From NCBI RefSeq assembly GCF_000372965.1, contig NZ_KB890024.1, positions 4,614,304 to 4,678,303 on the forward strand: a DNA stretch of 64,000 bases. Direction: 5' to 3'. The stretch comes from Hoeflea sp. 108 (GTDB lineage: Bacteria > Pseudomonadota > Alphaproteobacteria > Rhizobiales > Rhizobiaceae). Position numbers and translations under genes: made by a program. The notes under the pieces are model-generated. The model was not told the DNA's origin, ran no database searches, and worked only from the letters and a program-made list of their open reading frames with translations. This document shows positions 35,569 through 45,938 of the stretch, in pieces; position 1 is the stretch's first letter; each line of letters begins with the position of its first letter.

Positions 35569-37137
35569 TTACTTGCCCGCCATCTGGGTCAGCCAGTGAC
35601 GCGGCTTGTTGTCGGAGCGGAAGTCGACGCTCTTGACCGTGCCCTGCATTGCCCAGGCGATCGGCTGCTGGTGCAGCGGAATCAGGATCGAGTCATCCTT
35701 GGCGATCTTGAGGGCCGCCTCTTCGAGCTGCAGGCGCTTGGTGCTGTCAGGCTCCTGCACCGACTGGGCAACCAGCTTGTCCAGCTCCGGATAGGACCAT
35801 CCGCCATAGTTCGACACACCGACCTTGTCGTTCTTGGTCGAGAGAACCTGCGCCAGGATCGAGTAAGCGTCGAGCGTCGGCTCGTTGGCCCAGCTCAGGT
35901 TGAACATGTCGGCCTTGCCCTGCGTGCGCTTGGGCGACTGGACGGCGCGCGGTGCGATGTCGATCGAGACGTCGAAACCGGCGCGCTTCAGCATGTTGGC
36001 GATGCCGGCGCAGAAATCCTCCTCGTTGATGCTCTCGTCGTTGGAGCACATGTAGGTGAACTTCAGGCCTTCCTGGCCAGCCTCGGCGAGCAGCTTCTTG
36101 GCGCGTTCCGGATCGGCCTTGCTGTAGGTGTCGAGCGACTTGGCGTAGCCGGCGATCTCAGGAGCGATCAGCGAGCCGGACGGACGGGCAAGCCCGCGCA
36201 TCACCTTGGCGTTGATCAGGTCGCGGTCGATGGCGGCTTCGACTGCCTCACGAACGCGCACATCGTTGAACGGATTGGCGCGACCGTCTTCCAGCTTCTC
36301 CTTGCGGTTGAAGCCGAGGAACACCGTGCGGAACTCCTGCTTCTTCAGGACCGACAGGCCGGGCGAGCTTTCGAGGCGCGGCAGATCCTGGATCGGTGCG
36401 GAATCGACGAGGTCGACTTCACCCGACAGCAGCGCTGCGACGCGGGTCGCGGCCGAGGCGATCGGCATATACTCGATGCGGTCGAGATTGTGCTTCTTCT
36501 CGTCCCACCAGAGGTCGTTGACCACCAGCACGGTCTTGCTGTCGGCGACACGGCTCTCGAGCTTGAACGGGCCGGTGCCGTTGGTGTTGTGGGTGGCGAA
36601 GCCTTCGGTCTTGGTGTCGACGGCGGTCGGCTTCTCGGTGTTGTTGTCCTTCAGCCACTTGGCGCTGAACATGAAGATATTGGTCATGTCGTTGAGGAAC
36701 AGCGACGTCGGCGCCGAGACCTCGACGTCGACGGTGTAGTCGTCGACCTTCTTGCTGCTGACATAGAGCGGGATGTTGCCGCGCAGCGGCGAGGCCGGAT
36801 CGGTGACGCGGTTGAGCGAGGCGATCACGTCGTCGGCGGTGAAGTCTGCGCCGTTGTGGAACTTGACGCCCTGGCGCAGCGTGAAGCGCCAGACCTTGTT
36901 GTCGATCAGCTCCCACTTTGTCGCCAACGCCGGCTCGACCTTGAAGTTGGCGTCGTAGCGGACCAGGCCTTCATAGATGTGGTTGAGAAACGACAGGTTG
37001 AACGTCGACGCGATCGAATCGGGATCAAGCGAATAGATGTCGGCGCGACCGCCCCAACGCAGGGTTTCCGCAGTGGCCGGCGCGGAGATGGCAAGTGCTG
37101 CAACGGCACCGAGAATGAGTTTCTTAAAGCGAGACAT
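35569..37137 (-). CDS. Oligopeptide-type ABC transporter, periplasmic binding protein (SBP family 5)
   Basis: 522 aa. A signal peptide (LILGAVAALAISAPATA) is followed by a DppA/OppA-type domain: WRFTLRQGVKFHNGADFTA near residue 90 and FNDVRVREAVEAAIDRD near 305 are family hallmarks. The matching permeases and ATPases are encoded in a separate unit (41293-47875) under the same operator motif. Start MSRFKK (37137) is chosen over an upstream frame start lying in the operator. The ligand is unknown and need not be a peptide. Confidence 0.88.
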   Translation of the reverse strand: MSRFKKLILGAVAALAISAPATAETLRWGGRADIYSLDPDSIASTFNLSFLNHIYEGLVRYDANFKVEPALATKWELIDNKVWRFTLRQGVKFHNGADFTADDVIASLNRVTDPASPLRGNIPLYVSSKKVDDYTVDVEVSAPTSLFLNDMTNIFMFSAKWLKDNNTEKPTAVDTKTEGFATHNTNGTGPFKLESRVADSKTVLVVNDLWWDEKKHNLDRIEYMPIASAATRVAALLSGEVDLVDSAPIQDLPRLESSPGLSVLKKQEFRTVFLGFNRKEKLEDGRANPFNDVRVREAVEAAIDRDLINAKVMRGLARPSGSLIAPEIAGYAKSLDTYSKADPERAKKLLAEAGQEGLKFTYMCSNDESINEEDFCAGIANMLKRAGFDVSIDIAPRAVQSPKRTQGKADMFNLSWANEPTLDAYSILAQVLSTKNDKVGVSNYGGWSYPELDKLVAQSVQEPDSTKRLQLEEAALKIAKDDSILIPLHQQPIAWAMQGTVKSVDFRSDNKPRHWLTQMAGK

Positions 37138-37191
37138 TTTACCTCCCAAGGATCGCGCTTCCTGGATTCCACCATCAAGGTGATCGACAAG

Positions 37192-37215
37192 ATTGTCAAC
37201 AATATTGTTGACGCA
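37192..37215. promoter_or_regulatory. Operator in divergent promoter region of SBP and amidohydrolase genes
   Basis: A perfect 18-bp palindrome GTCAACAATATTGTTGAC (37195-37212) contains ATTGTCAACAAT (37192-37203), an exact match to the cluster consensus. A second half-fitting copy follows at a 12-bp period. It lies between the starts at 37137 (minus) and 37329 (plus), so one site could control both units. Confidence 0.7.
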
Positions 37216-37328
37216 TTTTCCCCGAGCCGGTAGCAAAATTACGTGGGGTCAGGCTGCCATCACGCGGCACAGACGAGCCCACAGGGCAGCCGGAAGGCCG
37301 GCGGCCAGCAGAAATGGAGGAAAATCGC

Positions 37329-38804
37329 ATGAGCGACCTGCTGTTGCTTCATGGAACCATCGTCACGGTAGATGCCGAGCGGCGCATCATCGAGGATGGT
37401 GCAATCGCCATATCGGGCGACAGGATTGTCGACATTGGCTCGGCCAGCGACCTCGCTCCCAGGCATCAAGACAAGAAGGTCGTCGACTGCCGGGGCAAGC
37501 TCATCATTCCCGGCCTCATCGACGCCCACGGCCACGCCGGACACGTGCTGATCCGCAGCATCGCTGCCGACACCAATTCCATGTGGATGCAGATCGTCAC
37601 GCCGACTTACTATCACTACACCACCCGCGACTACTGGTACGCCGACGGCCTGGTTTCAGGCCTTGAACGCCTGCGCGCCGGCGTCACGACAGGCGTCAGC
37701 ATCATCTCGTCGATGCCGCGCAGCGACGATCCCGTCTTCGCCAGCAACCATGCCAAGGCCTATGGCGAAATCGGCCTGCGCGAGATCATCTGCGTCGGCC
37801 CGGCCGGCCTGCCCTGGCCGCACCCTGTGACTCGCTGGGAGAGCGGCAAGCCGGAGCGCCGGCACGTCTCCTTCGAGGAAATGATCGAGGGCGCTGAGGC
37901 GACCATCCAGGAGTTGAACGGCAGCGCTGACGGCCGGATCAATGTATTCCTGACGCCCTTCACCATCGTGCCGTCGCTCGATCCGTCCAACATGACGACG
38001 CCCGACCGGGCGGTAAAGCTCACCGACAACGACCGCATGCAGGCCCGTCGTGTGCGCGAGACGGCGCGCAAATGGGGCGTGCGCATTCATTCCGACGCCT
38101 TCGCCGGCCAGATCCGGATGGCCTTCCAGGACAAGGAAAACGCCATCCTCGGCCCCGACGTCCACCTGCAGCATTGCTGGGGCATATCCCACGAGGAAGT
38201 CGATATCCTGGCCGAAACCGGCACCTTCGTCACCCACGCCCCGCCCGGCCGCTCGACGCCGATCCTCGACATGATCTCCAAGGGCGTGCCGGTCGCCGTC
38301 ACCTCCGATGGCGTATCCCCGAGCCGCCATTTCGACATGTTCCAGATGGCGCGGCTTGCCCAATACACCCAGCACCTACTGCACAATCACGACCGCTATC
38401 TGCTGCCGCCGGGCAAGATGTTCGAGATGATCACCATCGATGCCGCAAAGGCACTCGGCATGGATCACGAGATCGGCTCGCTGGAAGTCGGCAAGAAGGC
38501 CGACATAGCCGTCATCGACATGCGCCAGCCGCACCTGACGCCGAACTGGATGGTCGTCCACCGCCTGGTCCAGCAGGTGCTCGGCAGCGATGTCGACACC
38601 GTCATCGTCGACGGCAAGATCCTGATGGAAGGCCGCAAGGTGCTGACGACCGACGTCGAGCAGGCGCTCAATTTCGGCGAGCGCGAGGCACAGGCCCTGG
38701 TCGACCGGGCCGGCCTGCAGGCGCATATGCACGACCCGGCCTGGGGCAAGCTGTACCGTACGTTCGAGGAAGCGGTGGTGCCGCCGGCGCCGCCGGTTCT
38801 GTAA
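37329..38804 (+). CDS. Amidohydrolase, ATZ/TRZ-like (canonical metal site)
   Basis: 491 aa from ATG 37329 (GGAGG upstream). The metal site is complete: HGH in PGLIDAHGHAGH (about residue 66), His in VRIHSDAF, His in LQHCWG, Asp in VTSDGVSPSRH. The C-terminal EVGKKADIAVID segment is typical. It is transcribed alone, divergent from the SBP unit, and followed by a large inverted repeat. The substrate is unknown; family members act on ring C-N bonds of purines, pyrimidines and triazines. Confidence 0.83.
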   Translation: MSDLLLLHGTIVTVDAERRIIEDGAIAISGDRIVDIGSASDLAPRHQDKKVVDCRGKLIIPGLIDAHGHAGHVLIRSIAADTNSMWMQIVTPTYYHYTTRDYWYADGLVSGLERLRAGVTTGVSIISSMPRSDDPVFASNHAKAYGEIGLREIICVGPAGLPWPHPVTRWESGKPERRHVSFEEMIEGAEATIQELNGSADGRINVFLTPFTIVPSLDPSNMTTPDRAVKLTDNDRMQARRVRETARKWGVRIHSDAFAGQIRMAFQDKENAILGPDVHLQHCWGISHEEVDILAETGTFVTHAPPGRSTPILDMISKGVPVAVTSDGVSPSRHFDMFQMARLAQYTQHLLHNHDRYLLPPGKMFEMITIDAAKALGMDHEIGSLEVGKKADIAVIDMRQPHLTPNWMVVHRLVQQVLGSDVDTVIVDGKILMEGRKVLTTDVEQALNFGEREAQALVDRAGLQAHMHDPAWGKLYRTFEEAVVPPAPPVL

Positions 38805-38817
38805 GGTCCGGTCGGTC

Positions 38818-38857
38818 AGGGCTTGTCGCAGACTTTCTCGATTGCGCGACAAGCCCT
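38818..38857 (+). other. 12-bp inverted repeat behind the amidohydrolase gene
   Basis: AGGGCTTGTCGC (38818-38829) pairs with GCGACAAGCCCT (38846-38857) across a 16-nt loop, just behind the stop at 38804. It lacks a T-run, so it is a possible factor-dependent terminator or 3'-end stabiliser. The rest of the spacer to 39031 holds no gene. Confidence 0.55.
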
Positions 38858-39031
38858 GCGAAGGTGACGCTCCGCCATACGCGGCCTCGTCGGCGACAGA
38901 CAGCGCAGCGAACTGCTTGCCTGGTGCAGGCTACGTCACGGTAGACAGCGTTGGATATCGTCTTGAGGCCGACGGCTGAGCGCAGGGTTTGTCGTAACGC
39001 CCTTCAAAGGCGGTCAGCAAACCCATCGAAG

Positions 39032-39060
39032 AAAAAGGGGCCTTCCGGCCCCTTTGTTTC
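39032..39060. terminator. Bidirectional intrinsic terminator between convergent genes
   Basis: GGGGCC-TTCC-GGCCCC (39037-39052) is flanked by AAAAA on the left and TTTGTTT on the right. It can therefore terminate both the plus-strand amidohydrolase transcript and the minus-strand racemase transcript. Confidence 0.85.
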
Positions 39061-39070
39061 GTTTTGGGCG

Positions 39071-39814
39071 TCAGCTCGCCGCCATCAACTGGACTTCCGC
39101 ATCGACGGCAACAGGTCCCTTTTGCCGCGGGAAATCATAGGCATTGACCTTCGAGGTCACGTAGCCGGCGCCGACGAGCGCCTCGGCGATCTTGAGTGCA
39201 GCGGTGACGCCATCAATAACAGGCACGCCCGTTGCCTTGGCCAGCCTGTCACACAGGCTCGACATGCCGGCACAGCCCAGGATAATCGCCTCGGCGCGGT
39301 CTTCGATCTTGGCGCGCTCGATCGCCTCGACCAGCAGCCGCTCCGCCGTCTCTGGGTCTTCCTCGAGGCCTAGCACCGGCAGGTCGATCGAGTGCACGGC
39401 GCGGCAGTGGTGCCCGGCGCCATAAGCCTGGACGATGTCCTCGATGATCGGCACCGAACGCGGCAGCGTGGTGACCACGGAGAAGCGCCGGCTGATGGTC
39501 ATGGCCACCTGAACGGCCGCTTGGCAGATGCCGATGACCGGTCCCTTGGCAACTTCGCGCGCGGCATGCAGGCCGGGGTCGTCGAAGCAAGCGATGACAT
39601 AGGCGTCGACGCCCTGCTCCTCCCCCTTGCGGATTTCCGACAGCATATCAGGCACGGCAAGTGCCTCGTCGGCGCTGCCCTCGATGCTGACAGGCGTCCG
39701 GGTCGGATTGACGGCGCTCACATGGGTGCCCGCACTTGCCACGCGCAGCGCGCTTTCCAGCGCCTGGTTGGTCATGGAAGCGGTCGAATTTGGGTTGATC
39801 AGGCGAATATGCAC
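39071..39814 (-). CDS. Asp/Glu/hydantoin racemase family protein
   Basis: 247 aa. The two catalytic cysteines of cofactor-independent racemases are visible in YVIACFDDPG (about residue 75) and ILGCAGMS (about 183). The N-terminus IRLINPNST is the hydantoin-racemase hallmark. The enzyme would invert the alpha-carbon of a hydantoin-like or amino-acid intermediate. It is 11 bp behind the flavin-reductase-like gene, so they form one unit. Substrate unknown; allantoin racemase is an alternative within the same family. Confidence 0.85.
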   Translation of the reverse strand: MHIRLINPNSTASMTNQALESALRVASAGTHVSAVNPTRTPVSIEGSADEALAVPDMLSEIRKGEEQGVDAYVIACFDDPGLHAAREVAKGPVIGICQAAVQVAMTISRRFSVVTTLPRSVPIIEDIVQAYGAGHHCRAVHSIDLPVLGLEEDPETAERLLVEAIERAKIEDRAEAIILGCAGMSSLCDRLAKATGVPVIDGVTAALKIAEALVGAGYVTSKVNAYDFPRQKGPVAVDAEVQLMAAS

Positions 39815-39825
39815 TTTGGTGGATC

Positions 39826-40461
39826 CTATTCGCCGCTTTCGTTTGCCTTGAGCACATCCGCAATTGTAGGGGCCTTGAGCACAAACTGGCGGTCGGAGGT
39901 GATGTAGTTGTCCGCGTGAAGCCGGGCGATCGGCTGATACACTTCCGGATTCACATAGCGCCCTGCCTCGTCGAGGCAGTCGCGGCGCACATGCATGTGG
40001 ACCACTTCACCCAGCACGAGCAGGCGGCGCGGATATTCGATCAGCCGCTCGACGCGGCATTCGAAGGCGCATGGCGCATTGGTGACGTAGTCGACATCGA
40101 TCTGGACGCTGCGGGCAGTGGGCAGTCCGGCCATTTCGAGTTCGTCGACATCGCTTTCGAAGCCCAGGCCACAGACCAGCATCTGCTGCGACAGCGCCAT
40201 GTCGACCATGTTGACCACGAACTCGCCCGTGCGACGGATGTTGACGACAGTGTCCTTGTCCTCGCCGGTCGCGCGCGGCTGGATGCCCAGCACCACGATC
40301 GGCGGCTCATGCGAAAACACGTTGAAGAAGCTCATCGGCGCCGCATTGCTGCGCCCCGTGGCCGAGCGGGTGGTGACAAGCGCGATCGGGCGCGGACCAA
40401 TGAAGTTGGTCAGCAGCCGATATCGGCTCTCCATCTCCAGCTTCGTAAAATCGAACTCCAT
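39826..40461 (-). CDS. Flavin reductase-like (FMN-binding split barrel) protein
   Basis: 211 aa from ATG 40461 (GAGGG upstream). It has the flavin-reductase split-barrel pattern: NFIGPRPIALVTT near residue 20, SNAAPMSFFNVFSHEPP near 37-53, and KDTVVNIRRTGEFVVN near 68. Relatives bind FMN and reduce it, or carry out an unknown flavin reaction. The earlier frame start at 40524 lies over the operator. It may supply reduced flavin or act directly on an intermediate. Confidence 0.83.
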   Translation of the reverse strand: MEFDFTKLEMESRYRLLTNFIGPRPIALVTTRSATGRSNAAPMSFFNVFSHEPPIVVLGIQPRATGEDKDTVVNIRRTGEFVVNMVDMALSQQMLVCGLGFESDVDELEMAGLPTARSVQIDVDYVTNAPCAFECRVERLIEYPRRLLVLGEVVHMHVRRDCLDEAGRYVNPEVYQPIARLHADNYITSDRQFVLKAPTIADVLKANESGE

Positions 40462-40506
40462 ACGCCCTCTCAATCCCGCATCGCTTGGTACACAATTTTC
40501 CGTATG

Positions 40507-40518
40507 ATTGTCAGCAAA
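40507..40518. promoter_or_regulatory. Operator-like site between the GntR gene and the reductase/racemase unit
   Basis: ATTGTCAGCAAA matches 11 of 12 positions of the cluster consensus ATTGTCRRCAAT. It lies between the divergent starts at 40461 and 40599, so the regulator may control both its own gene and the neighbouring unit. Confidence 0.55.
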
Positions 40519-40598
40519 ATGCAATCCGGGTAATTTATTGGAATGTTGACTTTTTATTGTGCATGACGAATGTCGGCCCTCGTGGGAGGCATCGCGTC

Positions 40599-41276
40599 AT
40601 GACCGAACAAGCAAGTGTTTCGACACAGCAGATTGTCGAGAAGGTATGGCTCTCGATTGCCGAGCGGCGGCTGCGTCCGGGCGTCCAGCTGAAAGAAGGC
40701 CAGCTGGCCGGAATCTTCGACGTCAGCCGCGCCCGCATCCGCCAGGCCCTGACCGCGCTTGAGCGCGAAGGCCTCGTGACGATCATTCCCAATCGTGGCG
40801 CTTTCGTGTGCCAGCCATCCGTCGACGAGGCCAGGGACGTGTTCGCCGTCCGCCGCTCCGTCGAGGCCTGCGTCGTCGATCGCATCGGCAATTCGATCTC
40901 CAAGCCCGACCTGGCGCGGCTGCGCAACCATGTCGCCCAGGAGCGCACCGCCAATGCCAAGGACTCCACCACCGACATCATCAAGCTCTCGGGCGGCTTC
41001 CATCTCCTGCTTGCCGAGATATCCGGCTCCGACTTCCTGTTCGGCATGATGCGCGACCTGATCTCGCGCACCTCGCTGATAACAGCCGTCTACCGCAACA
41101 CCGCGCGCTTCAACTGCGGTCCCGACGAACACGCCGAGATCGTCGAACAGATTGCCAGCGGCAACTTCAAGAAGGCTGCTGCGCTTATGGAGCATCATCT
41201 CGAGCACGTTGAGGCCGAGCTCGACTTGAGGGAAGTGCGCGACATCTCGCACGATCTCCGGGCAGCGCTGGCGTAA
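40599..41276 (+). CDS. GntR-family (FadR/FCD type) transcriptional regulator
   Basis: 225 aa. An N-terminal winged helix (LKEGQLAGIFDVSRARIRQA and ALEREGLVTIIPNRGAFV, about residues 33-72) is followed by an all-helical FCD-type effector domain (LSGGFHLLLAEISG; the acidic/His ligands include H near 131 and the later DEHAEIVEQI). ATG 40599 has GGGAGG nine bases upstream; frame starts at 40485 and 40563 are less likely. It is the best candidate to bind the ATTGTCRRCAAT sites found at all four promoter regions of the cluster. Confidence 0.88.
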   Translation: MTEQASVSTQQIVEKVWLSIAERRLRPGVQLKEGQLAGIFDVSRARIRQALTALEREGLVTIIPNRGAFVCQPSVDEARDVFAVRRSVEACVVDRIGNSISKPDLARLRNHVAQERTANAKDSTTDIIKLSGGFHLLLAEISGSDFLFGMMRDLISRTSLITAVYRNTARFNCGPDEHAEIVEQIASGNFKKAAALMEHHLEHVEAELDLREVRDISHDLRAALA

Positions 41277-41292
41277 GCCACAGGCACCATCG

Positions 41293-42269
<977 letters not shown>

Positions 42270-42273
<4 letters not shown>

Positions 42274-43253
42274 GCGGTTCCTCCTGCATTGATCCAGCAT
42301 GCGCTCGCTCCCGTGCCCGCCGCCAGCAGGCTCGGCCGCTCCCGCGAGCAGCGCGGTCCGGCGTCTCGGCAGCGCGGGTTGAAGGCACAGCCATTGGGGA
42401 TCGCATCGAGCCGCGGCATCGAACCGTCGATCTGGTTGAGTCGCTCGACGCGAGCGCCGAGCGCCGGGATCGAGGCCATCAGCCCGCGCGTATAGGGATG
42501 CTTGGGGGCGTGCAGCACTTCGGCGACAGGCCCGATCTCGACAAGGCGACCGGCATACATGACTGCGATGCGGTCGGCCGTCTCGGCGATGACGCCCATG
42601 TCGTGGGTCACCAGCATCACCGCCGTCTGTTTTTCCTTGCAAAGCTTGCGCAGAAGCGAAGTGATCTGCGCCTGGATGGAAACGTCGAGCGCAGTGGTCG
42701 GCTCGTCGGCGATGATCAGCTTCGGCGAGGCGGCCAGGGCAAGCGCAATCACCACGCGCTGACGCATGCCACCGGAAAACTGGTGCGGATACTGGCCGAA
42801 GCGATCTTCCGGCGACGGAATGCCGACATCCTTGAGCAGCGAGATCGCGCGCGCCCTGGCCTCGACCTTGCTTAGCGGCAGATGCTGGCGAATGGTCTCC
42901 GTCAGTTGCGCGCCAACAGTGAACAGCGGATTGAGCGAGGTCAGCGGGTCCTGGAAGATCGCGCCGATCTCGCGGCCGCGGATCGACTCCATCTCGCGGT
43001 CGTCGAGCTGGTCGATGCGGCGATCGCCGAGCCAGATCTCGCCATCGGCGATACGGCCCGGCCGCTCGAGCAGGCCCTGGATCGCAAGGCCCGTCATCGA
43101 CTTGCCGGCACCGGACTCGCCGACGACACCCAGGATCTCGCCCGGGCGGATCGACAGGCTCACGTCGGAAAGTGCGGTGGCAACCCCGCGCCGGCCGGGA
43201 AATTCGACCTTGAGGTTGCGTACTTCGAGCACTGCCTTCTCGGTATCAGCCAT
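42270..43253 (-). CDS. Oligopeptide-type ABC transporter ATPase (DppD/OppD-like)
   Basis: 327 aa. Walker A GESGAGKSM (Met replaces the usual Thr/Ser in the last position shown), signature FSGGMRQRVV, Walker B LIIADEPTTALD, and the C-terminal CAFNPRCRDAGPRC cluster. ATG 43253 is nine bases behind GAGG; an ATG two codons earlier (43259) is also possible. Either start overlaps the upstream amidohydrolase gene end, so coupling is likely. Confidence 0.92.
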
Positions 43254-44742
43254 TGTCATTGACCTCTATCGGGTAGCTTGGCGGGAAGATCTCCGAAACC
43301 GGCGGGTTGCCCCAGCTGCGTTCCGGATACTTGGCGATGAGGCCGTCGAACTGGCGCTGGGCACGCTCGCGTCCGGCCTTCATGTCGATGCCGGCAACCT
43401 CGCCGAAACGCATCGACAGGCGGCCGTCGACGAACACGGCCTGTGTGACCTTGCCCGAGCCGCCGGTGACGAGTGTGGTGATCGGGTCGATGGACGGCGC
43501 CATGAAGGCATCGTCGAGCCCGAAGACTGCGATGTCGGCGCGTCCGCCCGGCGTGAGCCTGCCGAGGTCATCGCGGCCAAGCGCCTTGGCGCCGCCCAGC
43601 GTTGCGGCGTCGAACAGGTCGGCGCTGCGGACGCGGTCAGGCGCACGGTCGTTGATGCGGCAGGCGATCAGGCCGACGAGCAGGTTCATCAGCATGTCGG
43701 GAGGCGTCGTATCGGTGCCCATCGCGATGTTGATGCCGCGCTCCTTGCACTTGGAGAACGAGTTGAGCGTGCTGCCGCCACGGGCCGAGACCAGTGGGCA
43801 ATGCACGATCGACACATCGTTCTGTGCGTAGAGCCCGAGGTCCTCTTCGGTCGCGTTGGTGGCATGCGGCGCGATCAGCCTGTCGTTGAGCAAGCCGGCA
43901 CGCGCCAGCCACACCGGCGCTGTCGTGCCGTGCAGCTTGCGAACGGTTTCGACTTCCATCGAGCCCTGCGCCATGTGGAGGCGGATCTTGCAGCCGAGTT
44001 CGGCCGCAGCTGCCTGCGTCTGGCGAAGCAGCTCTTCCGTGCAGGTCTCGACACGGTCAGGCACCAGCATGCCGCGCACCAGGTCGCCGTGGCGGCCGGT
44101 CTGCCGACCGATATAGTCGACCGCGTCGCGCAGTCCGGCAAGACCGCGCTTTTCGTCGAACACCGCCTCCATGCGGCCCGGCTCTTCCAGAACCATGCCG
44201 CCGGCGCGATAGGCGGGGCTGAGATAGACACGCAGGCCAAGGTCGCCGGCTGCATCCGCCGCAGCATCGAACTCGGCGACCGTCTCGCCCCACTCGCGGT
44301 AAAACAGCGAGGCGATGGGGGCAGCCGTGGTGATGCCGTTCAGCAGAAGCTGGCCGAAAGCAAAACGCTTCTGGAAGGCGAGCTCTTCCTGCGAGTACAT
44401 TTCGTAGGGACCGGCCTCAACATAATGGCGCGGCCAGACGCGACCCTTGGCCCAGCCCGGATGATGGTCGATGCCGAGGATGGTGGTATCGAGATCCGAC
44501 AGCGCGTCGAGGTCGATGAGGCCGGGGCTGACAAGTGCTGCGCCGAAGTCGATGCGGCGGGCGACCTCGCCGGCGAAGTCAGTACCGACATAGATGACCT
44601 CGCTGCCGTCGACGACGACCTGGCCATTGGGGATCAACCTGTGCCCGCCGTCACGATGGCCGAGCACCCAGGCTGCGGTGATGAGCGTACGGCCGTTGGG
44701 CCGCTTGCCGAGTTCGAGCGTGTCGAGAACCTGTCTGGTCAT
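43246..44742 (-). CDS. Amidohydrolase-family protein lacking the HxH motif (paralogue 2)
   Basis: 498 aa from ATG 44742, which overlaps the upstream stop by ATGA. It aligns over its whole length with the protein at 33978-35456, mostly identical by eye, and shares its defect: PGLID-L-D79-A-L81 where HxH belongs. His in IRLHMAQG, His in IAPHATNA and Asp in MGTDTTPPDM are kept. The conservation of the altered site in two copies argues for selection rather than decay. It is embedded in the transporter operon between a cytosine-deaminase-like gene and the ATPases. Confidence 0.8.
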   Translation of the reverse strand: MTRQVLDTLELGKRPNGRTLITAAWVLGHRDGGHRLIPNGQVVVDGSEVIYVGTDFAGEVARRIDFGAALVSPGLIDLDALSDLDTTILGIDHHPGWAKGRVWPRHYVEAGPYEMYSQEELAFQKRFAFGQLLLNGITTAAPIASLFYREWGETVAEFDAAADAAGDLGLRVYLSPAYRAGGMVLEEPGRMEAVFDEKRGLAGLRDAVDYIGRQTGRHGDLVRGMLVPDRVETCTEELLRQTQAAAAELGCKIRLHMAQGSMEVETVRKLHGTTAPVWLARAGLLNDRLIAPHATNATEEDLGLYAQNDVSIVHCPLVSARGGSTLNSFSKCKERGINIAMGTDTTPPDMLMNLLVGLIACRINDRAPDRVRSADLFDAATLGGAKALGRDDLGRLTPGGRADIAVFGLDDAFMAPSIDPITTLVTGGSGKVTQAVFVDGRLSMRFGEVAGIDMKAGRERAQRQFDGLIAKYPERSWGNPPVSEIFPPSYPIEVNDNG

Positions 44743-45932
44743 GGCATTTCCACTGTGGCCTGGCCGTTGCGTGCAGTAATGCGGCCGCCCTTGATGACGA
44801 GCGGACGCGGCGCGACATCGACCACCGCATGGGCGATCGTCTCGCCCGTCAGCAGCGTCAGGTCTGCATTGCAGCCTTCCGCCAGGCCGTAGCCCTCGAT
44901 GCGCATGACATCGGCACCACCCTGCGAGACGATGTGCAGCACATGTGCGAGCTCGATGTCTGAGCGCACACCGTTCTTCATACCGACGATCTTGGCGCGG
45001 TCGAGCATGTCCGGCTGGCCCCATGGACCCCACGTGTCACGAATACCATCACAGCCGGCACCGACGCGTACGCCCGCCTGCTTGAGGCGCATGATCGACG
45101 GCACGGTCGCCGACGGCGCACCCGTCGTCAGGATCGCCACGTCAAGCTCTGCGATCTGCTCGATCAGTTGGCCGACGCGCAGATAGTCGTTCATGCCGAG
45201 CGCAAAGGCGTGGCTGATGGCGACCTTGCCCTGCATGCCGTTGGCGCGAATGCGCTCGAACATCAGCTCCATGGTGAAGGCGCCGAGATCGCCCGCCTCA
45301 TGCAGATGGATGTCGATCGGGCACTGATGCTTCAGCGCCAACGCAAAGATGGCGTCCAACTGCCCCTTGGGGTCGCGGTCGATGCCGCATGGATCGATGC
45401 CGCCGAGCACTTCGCAGCCCTGGCTCAGTGCCTCGTCGAGCAATTCCAGCGTGCCAGGCATGACCATCAGGCCCGACTGCGGGAAGGCAACGATCTCGAT
45501 GTCGATGATGCCCTTGAGCTTCTCACGGGTTTCCATCACGCCATCGACCAGCGCCAGCTTGTGGACCGGATCGATGTCGACATGGCTGCGGATGTGGGTG
45601 GCGCCATGCGCCGCCAGGCCGATCGCGTGCCGCATCGACTGGCGATGCGGGTCGAGGCCGAGCGCGATGCGGTTCTCGCGCTCGAAATCGATGCGCTCGC
45701 GCAGCACCGCGCGGCGGTTGTTCTCGTGCCAGGGCAAGCCCCAGGTGGTCTTGTCGAGATGGGTATGCGCGTCGATCAGGCCGGGAATGGCGATGGCGCC
45801 CTTGCCGTCCTCGACCGCCATGCCGGGATCCGCCTCGAAGCGGCCGATGCCTGCAATCCGGCCGTCTCGGATCAGCACATCGGAGTTCGCGCCACCATAG
45901 GGCCGAACGTTGCGGAGCAACAGGTTGGTCAT
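44739..45932 (-). CDS. Cytosine deaminase-like amidohydrolase
   Basis: 397 aa of the CodA/AtzC branch of amidohydrolases. The metal site reads PGLIDAHTHLDKT (HTH), DIHLHEAGD, ISHAFALG and GCDGIRDTWGPWG, the last being the CodA-type Asp motif. The family hydrolyses exocyclic or ring C-N bonds of pyrimidines and related heterocycles. ATG 45932 is preferred over the GTG three bases upstream. It follows the permease by 6 bp and overlaps the next gene. The precise substrate is unknown. Confidence 0.85.
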   Translation of the reverse strand: MTNLLLRNVRPYGGANSDVLIRDGRIAGIGRFEADPGMAVEDGKGAIAIPGLIDAHTHLDKTTWGLPWHENNRRAVLRERIDFERENRIALGLDPHRQSMRHAIGLAAHGATHIRSHVDIDPVHKLALVDGVMETREKLKGIIDIEIVAFPQSGLMVMPGTLELLDEALSQGCEVLGGIDPCGIDRDPKGQLDAIFALALKHQCPIDIHLHEAGDLGAFTMELMFERIRANGMQGKVAISHAFALGMNDYLRVGQLIEQIAELDVAILTTGAPSATVPSIMRLKQAGVRVGAGCDGIRDTWGPWGQPDMLDRAKIVGMKNGVRSDIELAHVLHIVSQGGADVMRIEGYGLAEGCNADLTLLTGETIAHAVVDVAPRPLVIKGGRITARNGQATVEMP

Positions 45933-45938
45933 CACGCC

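Noticed and set aside
34026..37233. Long plus-strand frames (536 and 545 codons) opposite the amidohydrolase and binding-protein genes
   Set aside because: They are antisense shadows; the minus-strand proteins have signal peptide, motifs and ribosome sites.
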